Notes: generated by a model from the sequence alone, not told the origin. Shown: positions 8,202-16,365, numbered from the stretch's first letter. The stretch: DNA of 64,000 nt from UBA1141 sp963665155 (GCA_963665155.2 CAXXFI010000001.1:558001-622000); one strand, 5' to 3'. Numbers and translations: made by a program.

Positions 8202-8605
8202 GCAAAGGGATTGAGGCCGGTGAGGCGCTAAGGACACGGCTCGGGCTCACAGGCGCTGTTGACGCCGAAGTGGTTGCCGAGACGTTGGGGTTGAAAGTGC
8301 TGTACTGGCAATTCCGAGGCCGCATCGATGAAGTGAAGATGTGGCAATTCATCGTGATGTCCAACTATCTACCATACCGACAACGAAATTGGGCGATCGC
8401 ACATGGGATAGGGCACCACGTCTTGCACGCTGGAAATCAGGCGTGGCTCAGGGTTCACACTCTTTTGGCGGTTAAGGACGAACGGCAGGCCGAGGACTTC
8501 GCCTACGGGCTGCTGGTAGACGAGGAAGAGGCGATGGTCGAGAGGCTGGCTGACTGGGAGTGGAGCGAGTATTTCCGGGTGCCGGATGAGTTGTTGTGGC
8601 GTTAA
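8198..8605 (+). CDS. ImmA/IrrE-like metalloprotease with altered HExxH
   Basis: The 135-residue protein matches ImmA/IrrE proteins in length and order: N-terminal helix, an LGLKVLYWQF strand, the metalloprotease helix, and a C-terminal FAYGLLVDEEE segment. The active-site helix reads IAHGIGHHVLH, with His69 and His73 present, but position 70 is Gly where the catalytic Glu normally sits. Known ImmA proteins cleave the cognate repressor. Here catalysis may be lost or the Glu supplied elsewhere. It is translationally coupled to the repressor upstream, and the TIR gene overlaps its stop. Confidence 0.7.
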   Translation: MSKGIEAGEALRTRLGLTGAVDAEVVAETLGLKVLYWQFRGRIDEVKMWQFIVMSNYLPYRQRNWAIAHGIGHHVLHAGNQAWLRVHTLLAVKDERQAEDFAYGLLVDEEEAMVERLADWEWSEYFRVPDELLWR

Positions 8606-9296
8606 AGAAAGTATTCATAAGTTGGTCGCTACCACGAAGCCGAAAAATCGCCGAAGGTTTTCGAGATTGGCTTCCTAAAGTTCTACAGGATGTGGAGCCG
8701 TGGCTTTCGATCGAGGACATTGAAAAAGGGAGCATATGGACACCGAGATATCAGTTCAACTCGAGAGTTCCACTGTTGGGATTTTCTGCTTGACTCCAGA
8801 AAATGTCGATTCTCGATGGTTGAATTATGAAGCTGGTGCTATTGCGACCAACCCTAAAGATAAAACATATGTATGTACTTACCTGTTTGGCTTTGCGTCA
8901 CTCACCGACCTGGGCCTCCCTCTAAGTCGATTTCAAGGGACCCTGGGAAACAAAGATGATACAAAAAAGCTGCTTGAGAATATCAACTCTAAGTTGGACA
9001 ACCCATTAACCAAAGACCTTCTCACTGAAACGTTCGAAAAATGGTGGCCTGACTTCGAGGCAATCTTGGACGAAGTCTTAAAGATGCCTGCTGCCAAGCC
9101 ACCTGCTCCACGCGAAACTGTATCGCTTTTGGCCAGAGAAGCCAGACCGATTTCCAGTTTCTTCCCAGTTGGTGACGTTACGGGACGCCCAGGGGCAGAT
9201 ACTTTCCCTGTTGGTGATACGGGGCGCCCGTGGGCAGCAACTTTTCCTGTTGGTGAGGTTGGGCGGCACCCACGGGCAGCATTTAGATTCATATGA
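8596..9296 (+). pseudogene. TIR-domain defence effector, one frameshift
   Basis: A GTG start at 8596 overlaps the ImmA-like stop by 10 bases. The first frame gives a TIR start (KVFISWSLPRSRKIAEGFRD, WLSIEDIEKGSIW). Near 8745 the frame changes and continues EISVQLESSTVGIFCLTPEN and SRWLNYEAGAI, where the Glu is the position of the catalytic NADase Glu in TIR domains. A conserved-looking second part (YVCTYLFGF, FEKWWPDFEAIL) is typical of stand-alone bacterial TIR proteins. The last 45 residues are encoded by a three-copy DNA repeat. TIR proteins of this kind act in abortive anti-phage defence by NAD consumption; here the gene would be cargo of the element. The shift may be an assembly error. 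Confidence 0.7.
9162..9282. repeat. Three imperfect 39-41 bp tandem repeats at the TIR gene end
   Basis: Units 9162-9202, 9203-9241 and 9242-9282 share the pattern TTCCC(A/T)GTTGGTGA, then GGGCGCCC-like, then GGGCAGC. In frame they encode FPVGDVTGRPGADT and two variants. The units differ in length by 2 bases, which would change the frame, so this looks like a non-coding repeat captured at the gene end rather than a selected domain. Confidence 0.7.
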
Positions 9297-9376
9297 ATCA
9301 TATATCACCTTAGGGGGGACCTGAGCAGATCGATTCATTTTATAAGCTCCCGCCAGGTGTTCGAAAAGTTGCCCGA

Positions 9377-9490
9377 ATGAGTACATCCGAGGATCCGATT
9401 CATGTTCTCATCACAACTGAATTTCCTTTATCGGAGAGTGATCTAAAATATCTGGCGAAACAAATTGGCGTCGAATTAGTCGATGGGTGA
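9377..9490 (+). CDS. Possible 37-residue small protein
   Basis: An ATG frame encodes MSTSEDPIHVLITTEFPLSE and continues ESDLKYLAKQIGVELVDG; the frame is open upstream to about 9316 without another ATG. The composition is protein-like, with a strand and an amphipathic helix. There is no clear ribosome site and no family. It could be the end of a broken gene following the TIR effector. Confidence 0.25.
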   Translation: MSTSEDPIHVLITTEFPLSESDLKYLAKQIGVELVDG

Positions 9491-9533
9491 ATTCGGAAGA
9501 AAGGAAGAGCCTAGCAGTCTGATTACGGGCAGA

Positions 9534-9570
9534 TTAAAGGGTTTTGTGAAATCGGGCTCATAACTTGGAA
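9534..9570 (+). repeat. Attachment-site-like copy A: element end plus tRNA-Met anticodon arm
   Basis: TTAAAGGGTTTTGTGAAAT followed by CGGGCTCATAACTTGG matches copy B at 10149 over about 37 bases with a handful of differences. The right half is the anticodon arm (CAT) of an initiator tRNA-Met; the left half is not tRNA sequence. This is the structure of a junction left by integration into a tRNA gene. Confidence 0.5.
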
Positions 9571-9595
9571 TTGGATAGGCTAGAAAGGCAGAAAT

Positions 9596-10102
9596 GTGTT
9601 GACCATAATTGATCGGCTCACACCTAAGATTGTTACCGCTTTGGCAATCGGCGGCTTCCTGATTGTCGCCTGTGGAGGGTCTTCGCCGACACCGACTACG
9701 CCCGCAGCGCCGTTAGACTTGGCCGCATATAATTTACAAATCCAAATAATAACGACAAGGATAAATGCCGAGTTAACAGAGGTCGCCGACATTCTCGATA
9801 TCGGAGCCTTCGGACACAAGCTATGGCGGGAATCGATCTCAGAGTCCGGGGAAACCCTAGTGACCTTGGCGGTTGAAGCGGAATCACTCCGACCGCCCAA
9901 CGTTCTAATAGATTTTCATGAAAGTTGGTTAATGAGCATTCAGCATTATGGGAAAATTGGAACGTTGGCTAAGACCCTCTCAACGTCCTTTGATTCCGAG
10001 GATAGCGCCACAGGAGTACTTGAGGAGATAGCGAAGGAAAAGGACCTGGGTGATGCAAATATGGAGTTCGCCGAATCGGTTTTCGACGAAACCAACCGAT
10101 GA
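9596..10102 (+). CDS. Small secreted lipoprotein
   Basis: GTG start, with a lipoprotein signal peptide (hydrophobic residues 12-25) and lipobox LIVAC with Cys26, followed by a short Ser/Pro/Thr linker. The remaining 130 residues are predicted helical and acidic (LQIQIITTRINAELTEVADI, LETLVTLAVEAE-like) with no recognised family. It lies between attachment-like copies A and B, so it may be cargo of a second small integration. Confidence 0.6.
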   Translation: MLTIIDRLTPKIVTALAIGGFLIVACGGSSPTPTTPAAPLDLAAYNLQIQIITTRINAELTEVADILDIGAFGHKLWRESISESGETLVTLAVEAESLRPPNVLIDFHESWLMSIQHYGKIGTLAKTLSTSFDSEDSATGVLEEIAKEKDLGDANMEFAESVFDETNR

Positions 10103-10148
10103 CAATTTATAACAAATGGAGGGGCCTAAGCGCACCTAAAAGGGGCAT

Positions 10149-10239
10149 TTAAGGGTTTCGTGAAATAGGGCTCATAACCCGAAGAGCCTGTGCTGAGCTT
10201 GTCGATGCATCGTTGGTTCGAGTCCAACCCTCGCTACCA
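10149..10239 (+). repeat. Attachment-site-like copy B: disrupted initiator tRNA-Met 3' half
   Basis: The sequence runs element-end TTAAGGGTTTCGTGAAAT, anticodon arm AGGGCTCATAACCCGAAG, a 22-base insert (AGCCTGTGCTGAGCTTGTCG and two more bases), a perfect T arm GTTGGTTCGAGTCCAAC, then CCTCGCTACCA. It cannot fold as a tRNA because the acceptor 5' strand and D arm are absent. It is the 3' half of an initiator tRNA-Met, the part usually regenerated at integrase attachment sites. The insert resembles a dispersed repeat seen in many bacterial genomes. Confidence 0.6.
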
Positions 10240-10257
10240 AAAATTAGGGCTAATCAG

Positions 10258-10289
10258 AACAGGCCTCCGGAAACTTCCGGGGGCCTGTT
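10258..10289 (+). terminator. Hairpin after the tRNA-Met remnant
   Basis: The stem AACAGGCCTCCGGAA pairs with TTCCGGGGGCCTGTT except for one A:G-type mismatch, with a tiny loop, 18 bases after the CCA. It is probably the original tRNA terminator, showing that the chromosomal side of the integration site is retained. The tract after it is only weakly U-rich. Confidence 0.6.
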
Positions 10290-10441
10290 CCAATAATTGT
10301 AGAATTTAGTCGTTCCAGAGCCTAAGATGAACGCATTGGTTAGTGTCACTTGCTATGAGGGCAGTCGAGTGGCTTTAACGCGGCAAGCGGTGGGTGAATC
10401 GTTGGGAGGTGGGAGTCCAGTTAGGAAGAGGCGACTAAAGA

Positions 10442-12028
10442 ATGAAATCCACCGCGTTACTCTCCGGCTTCGCTACTCTCCTGATCATTACTGCCTGCGC
10501 TGGTGTGGCGATTACCTCCACTCCCGTTCTTCAACCCACAGTGGCAACAGCGCAGCCGACTGAGATACCAACGCCCACGCCGAATATTGAAGCTACGGTA
10601 GAAGCCGGGGTGCGAACGGCTATAGCGGCCACCCTTATGGCGGCTCAACCTGCGACTCCAACCCTTACAGCCGCACCAACATCAACTCCTACTTTTCAGC
10701 CGACACCTACCGGGGCTCCGCTGACAACACCTACACTATTTCCTACTACGGCTGCGCCGATTCCCACAGGGGTTCCTCCGCAGCCGACAGCCACACCGAT
10801 TCCTACATCCACGCCGGTTCCCACGGCGGCTCCGCTGCCGACAGCCACGCCGATCCCTACGGCCACGCCTAGCCCCATAGAGGCTCCGCTGCCCACACCC
10901 ACTCCTACAGCGATCCAAGAGCCTACGCCCACCGCTACGCTCGCTCCTTCACCCACGGCGACGCCGACCCATGGGCTCTCTGTCACCCTATCGGCGAATT
11001 CCAGCGGCAAGGCCAGCAATGTCACGGTTACTGGTCATCGCTTCACTCCCAACGGCACTGCGACTGTCAAATACGATGGTATCAATGTCACAATCGGCAG
11101 AACTGACCGAGAAGGCACTTTCGACACATCTTTTGAAGTGCCGATTGACACTACCTATGGTGTTAGCTACAGGGTAGAAACGATCGACAATGCCACAGGC
11201 CTCACAGTGTCGGTTGGCCATAGGGTCAGTTTTCCGATCCTTACATTGGAGCCAGCGGAAGGATTTCCCGGCGCCCCGCTAAACATCATTGGCCAGGATT
11301 TCCCGGCTTTCGCCTTTATTAGGCCGATTGTTTTTGATGGAATAGATGTTTCACCTTATCCCTACATCAGCACTGAAGGCTCGGGGAGCTTCAAATACCA
11401 ACTGGCTATACCAAAGGTTGCCGGCCCCGATGTCACGGTCTCGGCAAAGGCTGGGGCTGGGGTGGCCGTGGCCTCATTTAAGGTCCTCCCTCCTACCGTG
11501 GTGCTCACGCCTCCGGTCGCTGTGCCGAACACGAATTTGGTAGTGAACGGGTGGAACTTCCCGGCCTCAACGGACATTGAGGCCTTGAGCATAAGCGGCT
11601 TGGACCTTCTGTCAGATGCCGAGAATGTACGTGTGTCCCTCGTTTTAGAGACTACTGTTTGGGGGTCATTTGAGCTCCTAGTAAAGGTTCCGATATTATC
11701 ACCCGGTGACGCCGAAGTTATTGCCGAAGTCGCAGGCACTACCGCTAGCACTATGCTGGCTATTCCGCCAATCGTGATTGATCTGACGCCGCCCGAAGGT
11801 CACATATTCTCCCCGCTGAAAATCAAAATTAGTGGTTTGCCGGCCTCGACCCCAGTGACCGACCTCAACATAGGCGGGATTCCGATTTTGAAAGGCACTC
11901 GGGATACTGATGCCAACGGCACTTTTGAACTGACCACGTTTGTGCCTCCCTTGTATGCCGGACCTGCACAAGTTTCGGTAACAGCGGGAACCACTACATC
12001 CACCACGGACTTCATAGTGACGCCCTAA
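10442..12028 (+). CDS. Surface lipoprotein with Thr/Pro stalk and four Ig-like modules
   Basis: A 528-residue protein. Residues 1-18 form a signal peptide with lipobox IITAC (Cys19). Residues about 40-175 are a low-complexity PTPTP/ATPIPT stalk. Then come four related beta-sandwich modules starting near residues 178, 276, 356 and 446; three begin with a similar pattern (LEPAEGFPGAPLNIIG, LTPPVAVPNTNLVVNG, LTPPEGHIFSPLKIKI), as in IPT/TIG or Ig-like repeats. It should project from the cell surface and act in adhesion or as a receptor. It lies between attachment-like copies B and C, so it may be mobile cargo. Confidence 0.75.
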   Translation: MKSTALLSGFATLLIITACAGVAITSTPVLQPTVATAQPTEIPTPTPNIEATVEAGVRTAIAATLMAAQPATPTLTAAPTSTPTFQPTPTGAPLTTPTLFPTTAAPIPTGVPPQPTATPIPTSTPVPTAAPLPTATPIPTATPSPIEAPLPTPTPTAIQEPTPTATLAPSPTATPTHGLSVTLSANSSGKASNVTVTGHRFTPNGTATVKYDGINVTIGRTDREGTFDTSFEVPIDTTYGVSYRVETIDNATGLTVSVGHRVSFPILTLEPAEGFPGAPLNIIGQDFPAFAFIRPIVFDGIDVSPYPYISTEGSGSFKYQLAIPKVAGPDVTVSAKAGAGVAVASFKVLPPTVVLTPPVAVPNTNLVVNGWNFPASTDIEALSISGLDLLSDAENVRVSLVLETTVWGSFELLVKVPILSPGDAEVIAEVAGTTASTMLAIPPIVIDLTPPEGHIFSPLKIKISGLPASTPVTDLNIGGIPILKGTRDTDANGTFELTTFVPPLYAGPAQVSVTAGTTTSTTDFIVTP

Positions 12029-12382
12029 CTCTGCTGTTACGGCCTTCCTGACAATCACCACTTTCCGCCCGGTTGCAAGGACGGCCCTTCGGCTCTCCAA
12101 CAAGCTGCCTTCTGCCGGTAGGAGATCCGCTGGTAGGAGATCCGCCACTGCGTTAATTAAACCATCGGCAGTTAGTCGGGCTTATCACTTCAAGGCCGTT
12201 GGTTTGAATCCAACCCTCGCTTTCAACATCCTAGACGTGAAAAGGTGGCCATTGCCTGAAATGGAGTGGGGCTATTGATTTGACGTCAACCAACAGTCCC
12301 TCCTCACGGGTCTTGGCATACAATTGCTGGGGAAATTTGCGTTATTATTCGGTGCGTTGCCACTGAATTAATCGTTGGGGGG
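12029..12382 (+). other. Spacer with third tRNA-Met-like remnant (copy C)
   Basis: At about 12166-12222 the sequence AGTCGGGCTTATCACTTC, then AAGGCC, then the T arm GTTGGTTTGAATCCAAC and CCTCGCT is a decayed initiator tRNA-Met 3' half without CCA. At 12115-12145 GGTAGGAGATCCGC occurs twice in tandem. The rest contains no gene I can support; the promoter of the HIT gene should lie in the last 150 bases. Confidence 0.5.
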
Positions 12383-12835
12383 ATGATGACAAAGCTGGCG
12401 GACTGTTTTATGTGCCAAGACCCGATGTTTACTGAGAAAGACAACGAGAAAGGCAGCCAATATCCTCAGATAATAGCCGACCTGAGCGTTTCTACAGCCA
12501 TACTAAATCGCGATTGGCAGTACTTCCGGGGGACGGCATTGTTGGTTTTCCAAGACCACCTGACCGAATTGCACCATCTGAGCCAGGATTTACAGCATCG
12601 ATACATGGATGATGCGGCGCAATTAGCGACCGCCCTGGAAAAAACATTCCCAAACACGAAATTGAACCATGGCTTATTCGGGAACGCGACGCCCCACCTT
12701 CATTGGCACATCATCGTCCGACGAGCGACGGACCCGAACCCAATATCAACCATTTGGGAATCCGACTTCCCGAAACTGACGCCGTCGGATGAAGACTTCC
12801 AAATCACAGCGGAAGAGATTCGGCGAAACCTCTAA
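12383..12835 (+). CDS. HIT-family hydrolase/transferase
   Basis: The C-terminal catalytic motif is His105-Leu-His107-Trp-His109 followed by IIV, the histidine triad of HIT proteins, preceded by NHGLFGNATP. Near the N-terminus a CFMC pair could bind zinc. HIT proteins split or transfer nucleotidyl groups on substrates such as dinucleoside polyphosphates; the specific substrate cannot be read here. GGGGGG precedes two adjacent ATG codons (12383 and 12386). The gene stands alone. Confidence 0.8.
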   Translation: MMTKLADCFMCQDPMFTEKDNEKGSQYPQIIADLSVSTAILNRDWQYFRGTALLVFQDHLTELHHLSQDLQHRYMDDAAQLATALEKTFPNTKLNHGLFGNATPHLHWHIIVRRATDPNPISTIWESDFPKLTPSDEDFQITAEEIRRNL

Positions 12836-13089
12836 CCGGCTTTTCTTTTCCGAAAGTTGGGCGCTGTTTCGACGATTGTGGGTGCACTGTCCTTTGAGCC
12901 GATTTAGATCTTAAGTAAATGAAGATACGGCAACAACCACGACGCGGTTGTGTGGCGTTTCAAGATTCCTCGGTGAGGTGAGAAGAGGACTTCTGGGTGC
13001 ATGCGTCGTTTTGTGCTAGCTGGTTTAGTACGATACAGGGGCGCCTGTCGCCTTAAGGCTTTCAAGCATTGGCTGCCAGCGCCATTGGG

Positions 13090-14952
13090 TCAATAACGAT
13101 GATCCTGCCAGTACTGATAAGCGCCCGAAGTGAGGCCAACCCATGAGGCCACCGTCACAATAATCAGTCCCCAGCCAACCTCCACCCCGGTCCGAACGAA
13201 GGCGCCTCCAAGGCTCGGCAGGTTTTGGGAGCTGAACGCACCTATCGAAGCGTCCATATCGAACAAGTTGGTAATGCCCAGAAATCCGCTGATAAATAAC
13301 AGGACTAACGCTACGCCCAGCACCGCCCAGCTAGAATTTCGACTAGCAAGGCGCCAAATTACAAAAATCAGTGCGAGACTGCTGACCACGAGGGTGGCAT
13401 ACCCATCCGCATCGGTCCCGTTTACCGAAGTCATACGTATCTGGTTTCCAACATAGGCGTCGTTTCGTACTTCCGCCCAGGAATTGACCGAGCCGACGAT
13501 CACCAATACGGCGACGACTACTAAGATGAACAAAGGAATGGGATAGTAGGAATTGCCCAATTTCCGCATCACAGCCGTGAAGTATACAAGGCCGTTACGC
13601 CCAGACTCAATGCCGGGACCCACGACCCGCGGTTCGACATTGGAATTCGCATAAGCAGCTTGGGATTTGGCGGCAGAGCTTTGTTTTGCGCTAACCACGA
13701 CGAAAATCGCTACGATACTGAGTGATCCTAGGCCCACTAAGAGAAAATCCTGCCACGAGGGACCACCGGTTCTTGTGCCTGGGGCTGGAGGAATCGGCCA
13801 GCGGCTGTCTTGGGTCCAAAGAGCCTCCAACTGGGCGATGCCAATCCCATGGCTTTGCATCAGCGCTTCTTCCGTGGTGCGTCCTCGGGCCAATTGCCCA
13901 ATTAGCCGCTTGAACGAATCCACACCATATTCCTCGATCAGGTAGGCCACGATGCTTTCGGATTTCTGGTAGAAAGTAGCGATTGCGAGAGGGCTCTCCG
14001 GAACCTTTGTCATTTCACTTATAGGCGGCCCTTCGGAGCCAATGCTGCTCCCACTAAATCTCTTCCAGTCTGAGGGCATCCGGTGGTTGGCGAACCCCTC
14101 GTCCAGCCACGCTGAAACGGGAAGTGCTTCCCTCCCAAGAGCCTGATCCAAAAGCAAGTGGGGCGCTTCGTGGACGATGATTGTCGTCTCGAATCGTAGC
14201 GCTACAAACACCCCATGGGCAGGGAATGCGAAGCCTCCGAAAACTTGCTCACCCCCAACGGCCGTGAGCCGTTCGGGAGGAAGGGCATCTTGGGCCTCGT
14301 AGTCGGCATTATAGATGACGCCCTTCATTGGCCGACCATTTCCCGGGGGGAGCAAGCTACCGGTACTATCCAGGGCTTCTCGGACTTGCTCGACCGTTTG
14401 GGCAACCTCCGTGTCACTCAGGTCGTGATGTAGCAACAGAAGTGGTCCGACCTGTGTCCTATCCCAATGGAACCGGTCGTCCAAGTATTCGATGACCCAC
14501 AAGGGAGTTTGTTGTACCAATCCATCCCCAGCCCGGATGCTGTAGTAATATTCCAACTCAGCGCCCGGAGGAATATATGAGGGCCCGCTCAGATTGAGAG
14601 TCAGGCTCGCAGTCACGTTTCGGCCTGGGATAAAGTCGAAGTTGGCGCTGGACCAGGTGTCTTGGCCGACAGCCCGGTGGCGCAATTCGACTTCTGCAAT
14701 TTCCGCTTCTGAAGTTGCGGCAATGGTGAAGACCACGGCGCCAGGGAATTCGACCTCTTCAAAGTGTTCGAGCACCTGGATGCCGTCCGCAGATGCCCGT
14801 GGCGGCGCATCCAGTACCCAAAGCCCGGCGAAAACGCTAAAGCCGAGGAGCGCGAGCGTGAGTCTTATCAAGGCTCTAGAGCATGGGACTGCATGCTTTG
14901 CCCCATCTATATGTTCGCTAATTTGACATTTTAGACGCAAAATAGACATCAT
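13090..14952 (-). CDS. Membrane-anchored gluzincin metalloprotease (peptidase MA-like)
   Basis: I start at Met 14952; the longer frame from 15012 adds a poor N-terminus. Residues 29-54 form a signal segment ending ASA. Near residue 261 is HEAPH and, 20 residues on, WLDEGFANH supplies the third zinc ligand Glu285: the HExxH...E signature of MA-clan proteases, although Pro inside the motif is unusual. After residue 400 come five or six membrane segments (for example FLLVGLGSLSIVAIFVVV and LFILVVVAVLVIVGSV). The domain order, extracytoplasmic protease then membrane bundle, suggests surface protein processing. No operon partners. Confidence 0.7.
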   Translation of the reverse strand: MMSILRLKCQISEHIDGAKHAVPCSRALIRLTLALLGFSVFAGLWVLDAPPRASADGIQVLEHFEEVEFPGAVVFTIAATSEAEIAEVELRHRAVGQDTWSSANFDFIPGRNVTASLTLNLSGPSYIPPGAELEYYYSIRAGDGLVQQTPLWVIEYLDDRFHWDRTQVGPLLLLHHDLSDTEVAQTVEQVREALDSTGSLLPPGNGRPMKGVIYNADYEAQDALPPERLTAVGGEQVFGGFAFPAHGVFVALRFETTIIVHEAPHLLLDQALGREALPVSAWLDEGFANHRMPSDWKRFSGSSIGSEGPPISEMTKVPESPLAIATFYQKSESIVAYLIEEYGVDSFKRLIGQLARGRTTEEALMQSHGIGIAQLEALWTQDSRWPIPPAPGTRTGGPSWQDFLLVGLGSLSIVAIFVVVSAKQSSAAKSQAAYANSNVEPRVVGPGIESGRNGLVYFTAVMRKLGNSYYPIPLFILVVVAVLVIVGSVNSWAEVRNDAYVGNQIRMTSVNGTDADGYATLVVSSLALIFVIWRLASRNSSWAVLGVALVLLFISGFLGITNLFDMDASIGAFSSQNLPSLGGAFVRTGVEVGWGLIIVTVASWVGLTSGAYQYWQDHRY

Positions 14953-15327
14953 GTGAGCATCTTCGGATAGCAGTACCAAAGAAAGCAATACCAAAGAAAA
15001 CGGTACCTGCAATGATCCGGTCCCGGTCTGCCAGTGATTATTCTGAGTCAGCCGTTCTCTAGATCAAACCAGGACTACGGATCATGCCAGCCAAACGGAT
15101 TATCCGATATGCAAAATCGGATTTGAGACCTTGTTGCCAACAAAGCGCCTGATTTCAGTATTCTAGACCTCAAGACGAATTTATTCTAATTTCATAGAAT
15201 ATGCTGGTAACTAAGTTAGTCGTGGCACCAAGAATAAGCCGGGCGCAGTTGGCCATCCTTGAGCGGTCGGGTAGCCTACGACAGGCCGTGTTCAATACCC
15301 AAACTATGATTACCCATATCCATTCGG
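14953..15327. other. Intergenic spacer, no gene seen
   Basis: Near 14972-15000 a short tandem duplication (ACCAAAGAAAGCAAT-like units) overlaps the rejected longer start of the protease. I see no hairpin or gene in the remainder. It must contain the divergent promoters for the protease and the GIY-YIG gene. Confidence 0.4.
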
Positions 15328-15588
15328 ATGAGGCATAGGTCTTTGAACTGGACCGTCTATATTCTCAAATGCGCCGATGGCACGCTATATACAGGCATCA
15401 CAAACGATTTGGAGCGCCGCATGACGGAGCACGGAGCAGGGCAAGGCGCAAAATATACCAAGGGACGCGGACCACTGCAACTCGTGTACCAGGAGATTTG
15501 CCAAGGAAGGGGCCTAGCCTCAAAACGTGAAAGCCAGATCAAGTCTTTGGACAGGAAAGCAAAACTCCTACTGGTTTCCACGACATAG
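15328..15588 (+). CDS. GIY-YIG domain protein (UPF0213/YhbQ-like)
   Basis: The 86-residue single-domain protein starts with the family signature WTVYILKCADGTLYTGITN, then LERRMTEH, GAKYTKGRGP and a C-terminal ASKRESQIKSLDRKAK, the usual layout of stand-alone UvrC-like GIY-YIG proteins. The two tyrosines, the Arg of LERR and Glu of KRESQIK are the expected active-site residues. Its role in cells is unsettled. It is monocistronic here. Confidence 0.85.
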   Translation: MRHRSLNWTVYILKCADGTLYTGITNDLERRMTEHGAGQGAKYTKGRGPLQLVYQEICQGRGLASKRESQIKSLDRKAKLLLVSTT

Positions 15589-15710
15589 GCCGGTATATGG
15601 TGCGCCTACGGTGCCTCAGGGTCGAAAGGATTAGTGTCAACGTCAGATAAGTAGCTCTTCAGTGGCGTTTGACAACAAGCTCTGAAGGTATTTAGGATGT
15701 ATTCTTCGAT

Positions 15711-15758
15711 ACTGTGAACGAAACGGACTGTGAACGAAACGGACTGTGAACGAAATGG
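15711..15758. repeat. Three tandem 16-bp repeats
   Basis: ACTGTGAACGAAACGG occurs at 15711-15726 and 15727-15742, with a variant ending AAATGG at 15743-15758. It lies 70 bases upstream of the VOC gene and could influence its promoter, or be simple slippage. Confidence 0.9.
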
Positions 15759-15825
15759 GAGCAACCGGGTAAATCTAACGCCCGTTGTAATTCAAAACCT
15801 GCTCACAAGCATCAGGAGGTTAATC

Positions 15826-16269
15826 ATGGCCGGAGTTAAAAATCTGGGGCACGCCAACATCCGAGTCAGGGATGTCGAGCGGTCGGAGAAATTCTATACC
15901 GAAGTTCTGGGCCTCCATGTCGTCCAACGTCGAGGCAAGACGGTGTTCCTAAGCGCCCGGGAGCACTCCCATGAGTTGGCCATCGGCGCGATGGGCGACG
16001 ATGTGCTGGAACCCGACGAAACCCGTATAGGAACCAACCACTTTGCTTGGGAGGTTGAGAGCTTCGACCAGCTTCAGGAAATGGTCCACCACCTGAATTC
16101 CAAAGGCGTGGACATTCTTCGCAGCCGTTCCAACAACTTTTCCACGGGCTTGTACTTCAACGACCCCGACGGCAACGGCCTAGAGATTTACTACGAAGAC
16201 TTGGAGGCCTTCAGGAGCCAACCCTGGGAAGGGAAATACCCTCGCCAACTGGAGGGATTGCTTCATTAG
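15826..16269 (+). CDS. VOC-family metalloenzyme, extradiol dioxygenase-like
   Basis: The start at 15826 follows CAGGAGGT at ideal distance. The 147-residue protein has one pair of beta-alpha-beta-beta-beta units. Candidate metal ligands are His in GHANIRV, His in NHFAWEV and Glu in GLEIYYED, the usual His-His-Glu spacing of VOC dioxygenases. The closing FNDPDGNGLEIYYE is typical of one-domain extradiol dioxygenases and glyoxalases. Dioxygenase, hydrolase and hydratase neighbours favour ring cleavage in a meta-type pathway; the substrate is unknown. Confidence 0.75.
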   Translation: MAGVKNLGHANIRVRDVERSEKFYTEVLGLHVVQRRGKTVFLSAREHSHELAIGAMGDDVLEPDETRIGTNHFAWEVESFDQLQEMVHHLNSKGVDILRSRSNNFSTGLYFNDPDGNGLEIYYEDLEAFRSQPWEGKYPRQLEGLLH

Positions 16270-16327
16270 CACGTATACCTGAGTCTGTGAGAGCCGGTTT
16301 TATCGCCACCCGTGACAACAAGCTGGA

Positions 16328-16365
16328 CTAACAAGGCCCCCTGGAGATCCCGGGGGCCTTGTTAG
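16328..16365. terminator. Bidirectional hairpin terminator
   Basis: A 14-bp stem CTAACAAGGCCCCC/GGGGGCCTTGTTAG with a 10-base loop lies between the VOC gene and the convergent dioxygenase beta gene. Confidence 0.75.

Noticed and set aside
10149..10239. Functional tRNA-Met
   Set aside because: The acceptor 5' strand and D arm are missing and 22 bases interrupt the variable region, so it cannot fold.
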